A stretch of 64,000 nt of DNA from Zasmidium citrigriseum (Eukaryota > Ascomycota > Dothideomycetes > Mycosphaerellales > Mycosphaerellaceae), in NCBI GenBank assembly GCA_002786025.1, contig NHNW01000009.1:68376-132375 (forward strand). The letters run 5' to 3'. The notes below the pieces were generated by a model that was not told where the DNA came from, ran no database searches, and worked only from the letters and a program-made list of their open reading frames with translations. A program made the position numbers and the translations under genes. Below, one piece after another: positions 1-10,877 of this stretch (position 1 is its first letter; each line of letters begins with the position of its first letter).

Positions 1-99
1 CTTGGCCTCGTTGAAGACATTGACGAGGTGTTTTGAGGTGCTGACAATCTTGCCCGACTTGTTGACAATGGTAACGGTCTGATTGACCAGGGCAGGCAT
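1..99 (-). CDS. Conserved fungal protein, N-terminal fragment
   Basis: The first 33 codons of a minus-strand gene run off the left edge of the window. The start ATG is at 97-99 and the frame stays open to base 1. The peptide begins MPALVNQTVTIVNKSGK and continues with a VSTSKHLVNVFNEAK-like stretch. I remember this opening from short conserved fungal proteins of unknown function, but no named domain can be assigned from 33 residues. There is no signal peptide. The rest of the gene lies outside the window. Confidence 0.7.
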   Translation of the reverse strand, partial: MPALVNQTVTIVNKSGKIVSTSKHLVNVFNEAK

Positions 100-1355
100 T
101 TCGTAATCTCGTAGGTGTTATTCGTTGGTTCGTTCGGCTTGTCCAGCAAGCTTGTACAGTTCGTAGCGTCGTAGGGATAATGTTTGTATGTACAAGAAGC
201 TGGAGTGGCAGGGGAGAAAGGCGGTATACAAGCAGTAGTGAAGGCAGGCGGTTCTTTGTTCTCCAGCGAGACAAAGCTCCCAAAATACCCTCTCTCTTCA
301 GACAATGATGTCTTTGTGCCGCGATATCGAACGAGTAGGATGGAAGCCCGGCAGCTGAGCAACCAGCGGTACTAAGGCCTGCTAGAGTGGTTCCTGATGT
401 CGACGTGTCGCCAGTCGGCTGGGCGAGGTGTTGGCTGTCGTCCCGCGATTCGCTGGGCGGTATGGAGTTTTGGGCGGCAATCAGAGGATTGGCTGTCGAC
501 CCTCACACTCCCGCCTCGCGCTCGCAGCAGATATCGGCGGGATATATGGACATCTTTGCGGTTTGATGGCAGCCGTGGAGCCTTTTGCACACACTAGGCA
601 GTGAGAGCCGGTGTCCAATGGCCATGGCGGAATATGGCGGTGAGGTTGCAGAGTCGAGCGAGCTGGAGACGGGCACTGTCTGAACGAGACACGCCACACT
701 GTGGCTGAGTTCTGAAGGAAAAGCGATGACGATGGGGCCTGGATTCATCTGTCTGCTCTGTCACATGTTTTTGCTGTTTGATCGCGAATATCGATCACGT
801 CGCACAATTGATGTCATGCCCTGTCACTCGAAACACGCTGCTGTCGTGCAACAATGAGTGTGCAGTGCCAAAATGCAGACGTTACCTAGCGTCTCTCAAT
901 TTCAACCCAATCAGCGATTTTTCGGAAAAGCAGACCGAAACTCGAAGATTGCATGTGAAAGACGGCTGTATTTTCCGCCATCGGAAAAGAACACCCATTA
1001 GCGTGCTGCCAACATCAGTCAATCAGCATTCCAGCAATCGACTTTGATGAAACACATATGTACAGGCGGCAATTGATGAACCGAAAGGAAAGTGCCAGGT
1101 GGTCCGAGCGCCTGAAGTCCACCTGCCCGACCTCACCTCTTCTTCTTCCTGCTCTCACACACTTCGAGACATCAACATCAAAGCAATTCAATGCATAAGA
1201 TGGCGTGTACATGTACATCTTGATTCGGAAGGGTAATTTGGCAAGTCCATTCCACTCATGTCTCAGAAATATCATCAGGCAAACATCTCTTGCAATTTCC
1301 TTCAAATATCCAATCCCATCTACAGTCTACTCCTCCTCTCGCATATGTCAATCTA
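100..1355. other. Intergenic region
   Basis: This stretch holds the upstream region of the fragment at 1-99 and the 3' flank of the gene ending at 1356. Open frames here are short and have no recognisable motif. I see no RNA gene or repeat. Confidence 0.5.
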
Positions 1356-2777
1356 TTAACCCTCGCAGAACATCTTCCCATCCCAGCCGCGAGCAAACCA
1401 TTCGTCGAACTCGAGCTCACGACATGCCGCCCGCCACTTATCGATGCGACGCCGCCAAGATCCGTCTGCTACCATGCTGGCGCTGTCTTCGAGTTCGACG
1501 GATCTGGCATCCCAATCATCAACATCGACTTCGGACTCGGGAGGCTGGCCGATGGCCTCAGTGCCGAGCGTTGAAGCGTCCGGGATCTGCGCCAACCACG
1601 ACTTGATCGATGCCGGGTCAACGGCCTGTACCATGTCCCTCTCTTCGCTCATGCGGTATCCATCATCCACATCATCGAGGAAGCCGGACTCGAGATCCGA
1701 CATTCCAAAGTCGACCTCTGCAGCAAGACAAGCCTCCTTGGCTCGGGCAAACTCGTCTTCAGCCTCTACCAAAGCTTGCGTCAACCGCTGAGTCTCGTGC
1801 AGCTCGTACGCATCCATCTTGAGGCGCATCTTGGGACCGATCTTCTTGCCGGCGGCGGCTTTGGTCTTCTCGAAGTCCGCGCGCTTCTCTTGGAAACGCT
1901 CCTGTCGGAAATCGAAGTCTTCCTCGGCCCCGATGAGGATGGCTTTGGCCATTTGATAGTCTGCCTTGAGCGCGACTTTCGGATCTGGTGGCGGTATTGA
2001 GAGGGCTGTCGACTGTTGTTTTATCGAGCGCCTCTTCGACTCCGCCTTGGACGGAATGATGGATCGTGGAGGGCTCGGTGGTGGCTTCTGTGGTCCATTT
2101 GGAGTCGTCATCGCCGTGTTTGGGACTTCCATCGCCGGCTCTTCTGGCTGATCCACGATTTCCTGGAATACCTCAGATCCGGACCGCTCGACACGGCCGA
2201 TGAAGCCATTGTCGACGCAGAATGGATCCAGATCGACGAACACGCCTGCAAGAATCGCCCGTTGATTCTCGCAGACATCCCTGAGATGTTCAGTCAAGGA
2301 GTCTTTCTCGGCCTCGAGCTCCTTGAAGCGGTTTTCCATCGGTGAAAGCTGTGCCTCCAAGTCGTTCAGCTCTTCATTGGATCCCAGCTCATCCCTTTTG
2401 ATCCGTCCAATCCTGACTTCCATGTCGAACATGGTCTTGTGAAGGCTGAGAAGCTTGCGATCGAGGACCTTGATCATACCGGCGGTCTTGGCTTGCTCGA
2501 GTTCGACCTCTCGATTTTGAAGAATGGCATCCTTGACTTGGGTGGTCAGTCGATCGTCAAGACAAATCTGGACGTCGGACACAGACTCCTCGACATCGGA
2601 TTCATGCTCCTGTTCGCGCTCGCAGTCTGATGCATCCCAGGAAGACTCTTGACCAGGTCGATGTCGAGACTTGCGCACGAGAAGCTCCTTGCCAGTGCGG
2701 TACTGCTTCTTGGCAAATCGCAAGGCTGTCTTGAGCTTCATCTTGGGAGCCTCGAGTGTAGGGTATGGAAGACACAT
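1356..2777 (-). CDS. Coiled-coil protein of unknown function
   Basis: Uninterrupted frame of 473 codons, with starts at 2777 or at the internal ATG at 2741 (MKLKTALRF). The N-terminus is basic. Residues about 75-190 are charged and heptad-like with many E, K and L, as expected for a coiled coil, and end in a VFVDLDPFCVDNG stretch. Residues about 265-355 form a second E/K/A-rich helical region after a proline-rich linker. The C-terminus is acidic with several W/D patches. There is no signal peptide, membrane segment or catalytic motif. Such proteins are often structural or scaffold components in fungi, but the function here is unknown. It is divergent from the gene at 3223. Confidence 0.8.
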   Translation of the reverse strand: MCLPYPTLEAPKMKLKTALRFAKKQYRTGKELLVRKSRHRPGQESSWDASDCEREQEHESDVEESVSDVQICLDDRLTTQVKDAILQNREVELEQAKTAGMIKVLDRKLLSLHKTMFDMEVRIGRIKRDELGSNEELNDLEAQLSPMENRFKELEAEKDSLTEHLRDVCENQRAILAGVFVDLDPFCVDNGFIGRVERSGSEVFQEIVDQPEEPAMEVPNTAMTTPNGPQKPPPSPPRSIIPSKAESKRRSIKQQSTALSIPPPDPKVALKADYQMAKAILIGAEEDFDFRQERFQEKRADFEKTKAAAGKKIGPKMRLKMDAYELHETQRLTQALVEAEDEFARAKEACLAAEVDFGMSDLESGFLDDVDDGYRMSEERDMVQAVDPASIKSWLAQIPDASTLGTEAIGQPPESEVDVDDWDARSVELEDSASMVADGSWRRRIDKWRAACRELEFDEWFARGWDGKMFCEG

Positions 2778-3222
2778 GGTGTTGTTATGGTTGGAGTCGC
2801 AAGTCGGTGAGTATGCTGGGGTTCTCGGGCTGAGGTTTTGTGACTGAATTGTCGCCGTGGGTTGCTGATGTTAGAGAACAGGTCTATCGATCGCGAGTTT
2901 GCACGTCGCAAGTTTAAGACTGCAAGACTGGCGTTGAGTGTCGTGCGCAACAAAGGCGCAGCCTGTCACTTGCCGCAAGTGAATTGCCTTTGTGGACCTC
3001 TGGATGAATGGCCTTGCTCCGTCACTCGAAAAGTGAACGCCGCGAGTGACTGGAAAGGCGTTATGCGCTGGGTGTTACTCGCCATGGCGTCGCCCAAATT
3101 TATACTCTCGAGACCGGCTTCCATTTGTATAACCATACACCTACCATCAACAAGGCTCAGCCCAGTGCTGCACACTTTCAGCTTCGCGACTCCAAAGCAA
3201 AAAGCACTGCAGAGCCAAAGAA
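2778..3222. promoter_or_regulatory. Divergent promoter region
   Basis: These 445 bp separate the divergent starts at 2777 and 3223, so they should carry both promoters. No specific factor site stands out. Short open frames here are not supported. Confidence 0.45.
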
Positions 3223-4260
3223 ATGCCTCGTCAGCAAACCAACATGTCGACGACCGGTGGAGGGTTCAGGAGCATGTTGAACGCCTCTATTATCCACCGT
3301 CGCGGCGGTAACCAACCACCGCCTCCCCCTACTTCACTCTTTGCTGGTCTTGCAGTCGAGGACGACGCTGAATCAGAAGACGATGAGGATGATGACGAAG
3401 AGTACGACACCGACGCAAAGGAGACCCACCAAGAGGAAGCCCGGGACGATTCCGGCGAAGACAAGCCGCCGTCGATCAACACGACTGACTCCGGCAACAA
3501 GCAACCCAGTGCTGAGGGCGAAGCGGAACAAGAAGACGCCGAGGACGATGAGGACGATGAGGACGAAGACGACGACGAGGGCTGGGAGGTCGCTGGTCCG
3601 AAGCACAAGACCTTCAACCACGACCTGAAGCAAGTGGTCAATGGCCCCATTCGAACCGGTCCAACTCAAGAACATTGGCGCGCCACCATGGGCACCGGCC
3701 GCACGAACCGCCACTCAGTCTACCCAACCGCAACAACGAACAACCAGAACTACCGCCCCATCGCCTCCCAGAATAACACAGTACACATCAGCGAAATCGT
3801 CCCGGGCACCCTCCTCTACCACCGCTACGTACAACGCCACTACGACGACGACCCAGAGCAAGAGCCCGAGGACCAAATCCTCATCGGCTCCAACGGCCAG
3901 CCCTACTTCGAAAAAGGCCGCATCTGGTACGTGACCTCCGTTCACGAGGAACACTGGAACGAAGTCGGGGTCTTTACATACCAGAACAAAGGCCTCAAGG
4001 AGAAACACGGACCAATCAAGGACGAGCACATTGGAATTCTGCCCTACCACATGGACATCTCCGATTACAAGCAGCAGAACGACAACGAGCCGATCCGGAT
4101 TCGTAGAATGAAGGACAAGAGCGAGAAGATTAGTGAGAATGCTTTTATTCGGTTTACGGAGCAGCGGTGTGCGCATGTGGGGGAGTATGTGAGGATTATT
4201 GGGTACACGCAGGGCACGGATGTTGTTTCGCAGTTGAGGAGGGAGCATGGTTGCAATTAG
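3223..4260 (+). CDS. Acidic protein with C-terminal DUF6590-like domain
   Basis: Single exon, 345 residues. Residues about 45-125 are extremely acidic, with long D/E runs interrupted by short T/N/S segments. From about residue 190 a folded domain follows: it opens VPGTLLYHRYV, continues with GRIWYVTSVHEEHWNEV, then VFTYQNKGL and EHIGILPY, and ends with a basic strand-rich tail. This order (entry strand, regulatory-looking middle, HIGILPY strand) resembles the fungal DUF6590 domain. That is an assignment by eye. There is no signal peptide. An acidic tail joined to DUF6590 suggests a nuclear or scaffold role, but no function is known. A second in-frame ATG lies at codon 8. Confidence 0.8.
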   Translation: MPRQQTNMSTTGGGFRSMLNASIIHRRGGNQPPPPPTSLFAGLAVEDDAESEDDEDDDEEYDTDAKETHQEEARDDSGEDKPPSINTTDSGNKQPSAEGEAEQEDAEDDEDDEDEDDDEGWEVAGPKHKTFNHDLKQVVNGPIRTGPTQEHWRATMGTGRTNRHSVYPTATTNNQNYRPIASQNNTVHISEIVPGTLLYHRYVQRHYDDDPEQEPEDQILIGSNGQPYFEKGRIWYVTSVHEEHWNEVGVFTYQNKGLKEKHGPIKDEHIGILPYHMDISDYKQQNDNEPIRIRRMKDKSEKISENAFIRFTEQRCAHVGEYVRIIGYTQGTDVVSQLRREHGCN

Positions 4261-5277
4261 GGGGTGGGCGTTCGGAAAGGAGGTCTAGTTGAATGAGTGG
4301 CGCTTTTGGAGACGAAAGGGATTGAATGACTTCTGGATTCGATGCATGGCGTTATGTTTGGGACTTTGGCTGGCACGACCTGTATGCGAGCGGCTTTTGG
4401 ATAGCTGCACGACTGGATGGCATGATGATGAGGGACGCTGTTGTCGGCTGCGCAGGCGTGCTGCTAGCTAGATTATGGAAAGACCTTCTCATGATCGTGA
4501 CTTTGACTATGATTCCTTCTTTCGTGACTTCTCAATGCCCTTGGAATACACTATGCTTCAGATCCGTATTCAGGAGTTAGCTACTTGCGGCACTGCACCT
4601 AGGGTCCCTGGAAGCTTACAAGGCTGCGGTCTTTCAAACTTGGAAAGAGCAACATCGGGCCTCTGTCTTTCCTCCTGCACTTTTCACCAAACGTTTTCCC
4701 ATTTGACCATCGAGAACAGTGGTCTACTGCAACCTGCAGCCAACTCATCATCGTCGCCACCGTCGATCAGCGTAAAGATAGCTTAGTAAAAGCTTGAAGG
4801 AGCTTGCCTCGAGGACTGCGCCACCACGTGCTCCTTGACGTAGAGAAAGGGCGACTTCTCGAAATTCCTTGCCCCTTTGCCTACTACTAACTATGACTGA
4901 TTAAGCACTTTCAGGCTAGAAAGTGCCGAGTAGAGACTCTGTGCTGCATACATTGTATGTTGTGATGGGAGATCTACACAATTCGGGCTGCGTGCTGCCA
5001 AGAATAGCGTGTTGAAGGGATGAAGGTTCGCTTTGAACTATGAGGGTATTGTGGTGGCGAGTAGACTTGCAAGCCATTTTCAAAGTGTAGTAGAAGCGTA
5101 CTACTGTGCCGCAAGGCCATAGAGGCAGACAGTCCCCGACGAAGAGATAAGTAGCTGCGAGGACGACGGATTGAAGCTTTGTTGAATCCATCAGCGCAAT
5201 TTCAAGACTTCACTCACCTTCTCTAATCTCAAAAGCAGCAATTCAAGTCAATTGTACCCGCTCTCGAACAATTCACA
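4261..5277. other. Intergenic region
   Basis: This is the 3' flank of the DUF6590-like gene and the promoter of the gene starting at 5278. A 91-codon minus-strand frame at 4916-5191 has no motif and is not called. I see no RNA gene. Confidence 0.4.
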
Positions 5278-5967
5278 ATGATCTATCACAACCCAGACCA
5301 CCGCACCCCCGCCAACAGCACAAACGCCTACCTCATGAACCCCTTCGTACGCTCCTTCCCCTCCCCAGTCCTCCCCCACTAACCCTGACAGAACCCATCC
5401 ACCAACCCCAACGACCCATCCCCCCTCTCCCTAACCCAAAAAGACCACTTCTTCACCTAACAACACACCACCTCAAACGGCCCCTACGGTCTCGACGCCC
5501 ACTCCCTCTGGGCCTCCGGAATAATCGACCACAAGACAATCTCAAAGAACGTCCTCCATTCCCTCCAGAAAGCCGGCGTCGTCGTCAAAGACCAAGGGAA
5601 TATTGTTGATACGAGGAATATCGGACCGAGGTTTACGCATCAGCTGGCGGAGATCACGGCGCGGCAGCAGAAGAGGGTTGTGGATTTGTTGTTTTGGTGG
5701 GAGGAGGAGTGTGCGAGGTTGAGGGGGTTGGAGGGGGAGAAGGGGGAGATTGAAAAGATTCTCAAGACAGAAATGGGCGATGGAAGACGGGAGATGATGA
5801 GGGCCTTGCGGGACAGGGTTGAGAGGAAGATTAGGGCGAAGCCTAGTGAAAGGAATGAGAAGGTTGAGAGGGATGAGGATGAGTTGATGGTGAGGTTCAA
5901 GCAGGGCTTGGATGGGGTTGGTGGTGCTGGAGAGGGAGAGGCACCGCCGGCCTATTCGAAGTGTTGA
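5278..5967 (+). pseudogene. Hypothetical protein gene with in-frame TAA
   Basis: ATG at 5278. Exon 1 is 5278-5346. A 45-bp intron follows (5347-5391: GTACGC donor, CACTAAC branch, GACAG acceptor). Exon 2 reads in frame to TGA at 5965-5967. The protein would be about 214 residues: N-terminal GPYGLDAHSLWASGIIDH region, then a KNVLHSLQKAG helix and a charged helical C-terminal half. A TAA at 5458-5460 interrupts exon 2 at codon 46, directly before the well-formed GPYGLDAHSLW segment. No GT or GC lies between 5392 and the stop, so no new intron can start there. An alternative acceptor at 5535 would keep the frame and skip the stop, at the cost of about 48 codons. Either the gene carries a nonsense mutation or this alternative splice is used. 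Family not recognised. Confidence 0.5.
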
Positions 5968-6374
5968 AGAGGATATTATTTGTGCAAAGAGGCCCAAGTG
6001 TTGAGATGATAGACACACAATAGATGAATGACGGATCGAAGATATCGAAGATAGAGCAGGGAAAGCTTACTGCAGAAGATCGCTCGAATCCCCAACAGAG
6101 ACATGTTCATGTCCTAATCTTCTTGAAGTTGAAGAATGAGCCGTGAGGAAATATCTTTCGTGAGCCAGAACCGAGCCAGCATCTCCTTCTGATAGCGACC
6201 TCACATCTTGACTAATGGGCGTTGGAAGATCGTTCGTCCGATCTCAATCCACGACGGTTCACTTTGCGACTGCTTTCGATTTAGCATCCAACGAACTGTC
6301 CCAGCTGGGTCCAACACCTGAACCTCGCCACTTCTGTGGGGCTTGAACTCCAAGATCTTAAGCCCAACTCCACC
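5968..6374. other. Intergenic region between convergent genes
   Basis: These 407 bp lie between two tail-to-tail genes. I see nothing beyond 3' flanking sequence. Confidence 0.4.
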
Positions 6375-7364
6375 TCAATGCGTATCCTCCCCCCTACACC
6401 TCTCACACCCGCCAAACGCCTCCCCTTTCCCCTCCTGATGATGCTCCCCACCAACACAATGCCCAACCCACTCCTCCACCGTCCGACTCACAAACCCACA
6501 CCCCGTATGCACACAAGCCCTCGTCTGGAAATCGCTCGGTAAACTCGCGTTCTGTCTCTCCAGTCTTTGATGGCAGTCCATGTGTGGACAGTTGAAATAC
6601 GTTACGTCGAGATCCTGGTTGTTGTTGTTGGGCTGGTGTTGTGAGGTTTCGTTTTGGAGGGTTTGGAGGAGAGTGTGGAAGGCTTCGGGGGTTGAGGGGA
6701 GAGGGTGGATGGGTCGGAGGATGTGGGTTTTGGTGTGGGTGAGATGGTTTTGGATTTGGCGGAGGCGGTGGATGGCGGTTGATTGGGAGCGGTTCCAGAC
6801 GTCTTCGATTTCGTCCAGATTACTCCAAAGATCCATCTGGCCGACTTGACTCTGACTCTGGCTTGGTGTCTGCCACCCACTCCTCATCGCCATGGGCATG
6901 GGCGTAAACGGCCTCGAAGGCGGCAAACTCCCCAACCTCCACCCCTCCTCACCCTGCCTCTCATCCAAACCCGGAGCAACGAATTCTTCCTGTCCCCTCG
7001 CCTGCATCTCCGCATACCACCCACACATCCCCTCTCCCTCCCCATCCCTCCAACTCCCCACGCCACTCTCCGCAAACCGCCTGAACTCATCCTCCCTCTG
7101 CTTCTCCTCCTCCGCTTCTCTCAATCGTCGAAAGTCACAAGCCAAAACCGCACCGCCATTCCTCCTTCGTGGGATGTCTCTCGCCGCTGAGCTTGATGAT
7201 GCGTACGTTGATGATGACGCTCCTTTGGCCGTGAAGGGGTATGATAGATCTGAGGGCGGTGACTGGAAGAATTGGCCGGTGAGACCGGTTGCGGAATTAA
7301 TGATTCTTTCGCTCCAGCTCCGGTTTGGGCTGGGTCGGTATTGGGGTTCGACCATGGAGAACAT
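6375..7364 (-). CDS. Hypothetical protein with C-terminal Cys/His zinc-binding region
   Basis: The open frame extends upstream to 7505, but the segment before codon 48 has low-quality composition, so I prefer the ATG at 7364 (MFSMVEPQYRPS). This gives about 329 residues. The N-terminal half is Ser/Gly/Arg rich and disordered-looking. Around residues 65-95 there is an E/R-rich helix containing FRRLREAEEEKQR. The C-terminal 70 residues hold CPHMDCHQRL, then ACVHTGCGF, then HCVGGEHH: a pair of C-x4-C / C-x4-C type sites with trailing histidines, consistent with bound zinc. I do not recognise a named family. The opposite strand carries long frames caused by skewed codon use; these are treated as shadows. 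Confidence 0.65.
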   Translation of the reverse strand: MFSMVEPQYRPSPNRSWSERIINSATGLTGQFFQSPPSDLSYPFTAKGASSSTYASSSSAARDIPRRRNGGAVLACDFRRLREAEEEKQREDEFRRFAESGVGSWRDGEGEGMCGWYAEMQARGQEEFVAPGLDERQGEEGWRLGSLPPSRPFTPMPMAMRSGWQTPSQSQSQVGQMDLWSNLDEIEDVWNRSQSTAIHRLRQIQNHLTHTKTHILRPIHPLPSTPEAFHTLLQTLQNETSQHQPNNNNQDLDVTYFNCPHMDCHQRLERQNASLPSDFQTRACVHTGCGFVSRTVEEWVGHCVGGEHHQEGKGEAFGGCERCRGEDTH

Positions 7365-8121
7365 CTTAGTTTGCTTCTTCTTTCCGTCCGTTCGAATTCT
7401 TTCCTCCAACCCACTCGTCCGGGAAGTTCGCAACACGCTCGAGCTCGAAAAATACGCTTCGCTCAAATCAGCTCTCAAGCACTCATCATCAACACAGAAG
7501 AGCAATCATCGCCAGACGCCGTGAGAAAGAGAAAAGTTGCTTGCTCGCCCGGTCTTCGCCGCCGTGTGGAGTTCGCAAAAGATGTGGAGGTATTGCAAAG
7601 AACCGGGGGATGGAAAACATCGGCACGACGGCCCGATCAAGGAAAGACGTACCGAAGGGAGGAAAGAAGTCCGTAACTTCCACTTTCACATCAACATTGC
7701 AGCTTTCAAGACCAATTTCCAGTGATGACAGATGATACAGGTGTTGGAAAGAAGGTCGGAGTAAGAAGAAATCGAGAGAGATGCACTGGTGATGCAACAC
7801 CCATGTCTTTTTCTCCTCACGCTCGCCAAGAAGGACAAGGTCTGTCCTGTACAAAGTGACAAGGCCTTCGGAATGGATTCTCGCGACCTGCGGTCAATCT
7901 CCATCTATCCGGACAAGGCAGTATCTCTCACTTCTAATCGACGGGATCATTGCGAGTGAAGAAAAGTGGAAGAGGCTCCATCCAGACTGATGAGAAGCTC
8001 GTCATTTCTCTTCTCTCTCTAACGCTCTTCTCTCATAGCTTCATGCATACCTAAACAACGGATATGCCTCAATGATCGACAAACCATCTGTCATCATCCT
8101 TAGACAGCAGGTAGTTCGCAT
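7365..8121. other. Intergenic region
   Basis: This is upstream sequence of the zinc-binding gene and 3' flank of the eIF3d gene. Only short unsupported frames are seen. Confidence 0.4.
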
Positions 8122-9938
8122 TTAATCATCAGCATCATCCTCCGGCAACGTGCTCATCGCCTCCTCTCCCTCATCCTCCTCGAACGTGTTGGCTGGCACC
8201 TGGTACAAGCGGATCGTTGGCTTATTCGGATCCTTGACCATGACGAACTTGCCATCACCCTCCTCACGCATGACCATATCAACGAAAGTGCGCACAATGG
8301 CCCAGCCGTTGTTGAGGTTGAGGTTCATCTGCGAGGCAAACTCGCGTGGCTTGTAGCCCAAGACACCCAGGATGACGTGCTCGTTGGTCGACTTGGGGTT
8401 GGCGCGGGAGACGAAACTAGAGAGAACAGGTCAGTATATGGCAAATCGTTATGCAACAGGTGGTTGTGAACATACCCAAGCTTCATGAGATCAGCCTTGG
8501 CCAGGATACTCTGCATGGTCCATCGAGCGAGCTTGCAGCTGTTGTTCTTCATCTCCGTAGCCACCACGGCACCACGCTGGCTGGCCAACTTGGTCCGCCA
8601 GTCGAGAGCACCTCCAGCACCTTGTGCCTTGTTGTCGAATTCGTTCAATGCCTTGATGGTCAAGAACTGGTCCTCGCCGCTGATGTTGTTCTTCACGACG
8701 GCATCCAGCTCGGATCGCACAATGATGTGGAGAGGCTCCTGATCAGCCTCGAGGGAGAGATCGAATCGTCGGTACTTGTATGCCTTGGAAGCTGGAGGGT
8801 CGGTCTCCTCGCTGGCGTTGTAGAATGGGTGCTCGTTGTTCATGTCTCGTCTGCTCGACTCGGACTCCTGAACGACTTGCAGTGGGAAGACGTTGTTAAT
8901 GTGTGTAGCCTCCTCCTTGAGCGCACCAGGGCTGTTGATCTGGTCCTTGTTGCCCTCGCTGATCTCCAATGGCGCATCGGCGGCGTTCTCGTTGACAGTC
9001 ACCATGTCGAGGCTGCTACCCTCCCGCTTGTCAATGAAGATCTTGTTGCCCTGCTTCAGAAGGACAATATCCCAGCTGTAGACACTGCGAGGAGCGCACA
9101 TGAGCATAGACAGGATGTTGTCAGTCGCAAAGATGGTAGCCTCGTCTCTCTCAGCAAGCTCTTGAATGACAGGGTCGGAAGATGTCGTGACGTTGTATGC
9201 GGCGCGATCGAGGACTGTGAGCTTGCGAATGGAGGTGGGAGCACCGGGCTGCTTGTCGTAGGAGCGATCGTAGTAGTAGAGGAAGCCGTAGTCGTCGAGG
9301 TCCTCGCCCTCGCCAGTGTCGAGGTTGAGCTTGGCCAGACGATTGAAGTCAATCTCCTCCAGCATGCGCCAGGTATCCTTGGGCTGTACAGAGGCCTCAC
9401 GATTGCGCTGTGGCTTATCGTAGTCCTTCCATCCGAATCTACCACCACGTCGGCCACCACGACCGCCGCGCGAGTCGTAGCCCTGTTGTCCGCCTCTTCC
9501 ACCACCAACACGCTGGAAGGTGCCTCGCCCACCTCGCTGGTTTGTCTGTCCACCACGAGCACCGCGGCCGCGGAAGACCGCACTGCCCCTGCCGCCGAAG
9601 CCGCGCGAACGAGCGGAGGTCTGGGAGCGGTCGACGAGCGAGAAGCTGCTCTCCTCGTTCTGGCCCTCGATGTTGAAGGCAGTCTGCAGGCCGCCTGGTC
9701 CAGCGCCGTAGATCTGGTCCCTATACCTATTCTGGAACTGTTGTCGGCCGCCTCGCTCTCGGTCTTTGCCCTCAGAAGTCCAGTCGGCCATGCGACCGAG
9801 CTTGTCGCCCTTGGAGAATGGAGCATATGGCACGCCGTTCAGCATCGTCTCGGTGGTGGTTGGTGGGCCCCATGGTGAACCCTCGGCCGGGAGGGCGTCG
9901 ATGATGGACTGGAGCTCCTTGAGAGCAGAGGGCGCCAT
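8122..9938 (-). CDS. eIF3d: Eukaryotic translation initiation factor 3 subunit D
   Basis: Two exons: 8476-9938 and 8122-8416, with a 59-bp intron (GTATGT donor, CTCTAG acceptor). The splice joins LMKLG to FVSRANPKS, giving about 585 residues, the usual length for eIF3d. Diagnostic stretches include [28 protein letters not shown] near the start, and [18 protein letters not shown] and [13 protein letters not shown] near the end. In the family, this eIF3 subunit joins the 43S complex and can bind the 5' cap on selected mRNAs. Residues about 110-165 are an RG/GG-rich segment with many RGRG and RGGRGG units, likely RNA binding. The C-terminal tail is acidic (EEDEGEE..DD). The 475-codon frame on the opposite strand is a shadow. 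Confidence 0.95.
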
Positions 9939-10354
9939 AGTGATCGATATCCGTCAAAGATGGCGACTGTGCGGATAAGGTGTTGTTGTTGTCGAGGTCT
10001 CTTCGACAGAATTTCGCGACTCGCCAAGCAGTCGGCACGCGGGGTTGCGCTTGCCGATCTCCGGCCCCCACTTTCCCACTCTTTCATATGAAGGCGGCAA
10101 GAAACATTCACTCGGGACTTCAGGTAGTCTTTTCGAGATATCGAGTTTGCCATTCGCGATTCGCAGCACGCACATGCGACATGGTCTCATCGAAGAATTA
10201 CGGACTACACTACCTCGAAGGGCTCAGTCCCTACTTGACCTTATCCAAGGCATTGGAACACGGACTTCCCTCTTGCACATGCGACGCTTCTGCTCGTAGT
10301 GGAATCTTCCAAGACTTTTGGAACGTTTACACTGTCGCTTCGAGCATGTCCATT
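9939..10354. promoter_or_regulatory. eIF3d upstream region
   Basis: These 416 bp separate the eIF3d start from the stop of the next minus-strand gene. They must contain the eIF3d promoter. No clear element is seen. Confidence 0.4.
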
Positions 10355-10877
10355 TTACAGCTTCGGCTCCGGCCACTGTCCTTCTGTCACGATCGTCATG
10401 ATGCCCGTTCTCACTTTGCCAGTCGTTTCCTACCACGATCATTAGCGACATACACACATCTACAACCAGGAAGAAGGCTTACCTTTAACTTCTTATGCGC
10501 CGCACACTCCTTATCATAAAAGTCATGATCCTCATGATTCCGGAAAATCGACTGCGAAGCCAACGTAAACCCCTCACTCAACGGCGATGAAGTATTTAGA
10601 ACTTTCCGTGCCGTGTTCGAAACGATATATGGCTCGCCATTCTACAGCTTCCATCAACACATATTACACAAAGTGGGAAGATCAAACATACCTTCTTAGC
10701 ATTCTTCCTCAGCACCTCATACTCCCGCAACACCTTCTCAATGTCCTCCTCCTTGGGGATTTTGAACATTGTCAATCGCTTGACATAGTTTTCACCCGTC
10801 ATGGTTGAAGAATGCCGCGCGAATGCCAGTAGCGGCCGGAAAAGAGCTCCCGCTCCATGAAGTCTGAGGTGCAGCAT
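10355..10877 (-). CDS. Stress-responsive A/B-barrel (Dabb) domain protein
   Basis: Three exons: 10692-10877, 10483-10641 and 10355-10429, with introns of 50 bp (GTATGT..GTAG) and 53 bp (GTAAGC, GCTAATG branch, GGTAG). All joints keep frame, giving 139 residues. From codon 26 the protein reads MTGENYVKRLTMFKIP, then helix, SPLSEGFTLASQS and a last exon ending GIMTIVTEGQW. This alternation of strands and helices is typical of small dimeric ferredoxin-like Dabb proteins, although the family has diverse roles. If the first ATG is used, the 25-residue leader (MLHLRLHGAGALFRPLLAFARHSS) is Arg/Leu/Ala rich without acidic residues and resembles a mitochondrial presequence. A start at 10802 would give a cytosolic form. 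The precise activity is unknown. Confidence 0.75.

Noticed and set aside
8451..9878. 475-codon plus-strand frame opposite eIF3d
   Set aside because: It is the mirror of a clear eIF3d gene with biased codon use and carries no motif of its own.
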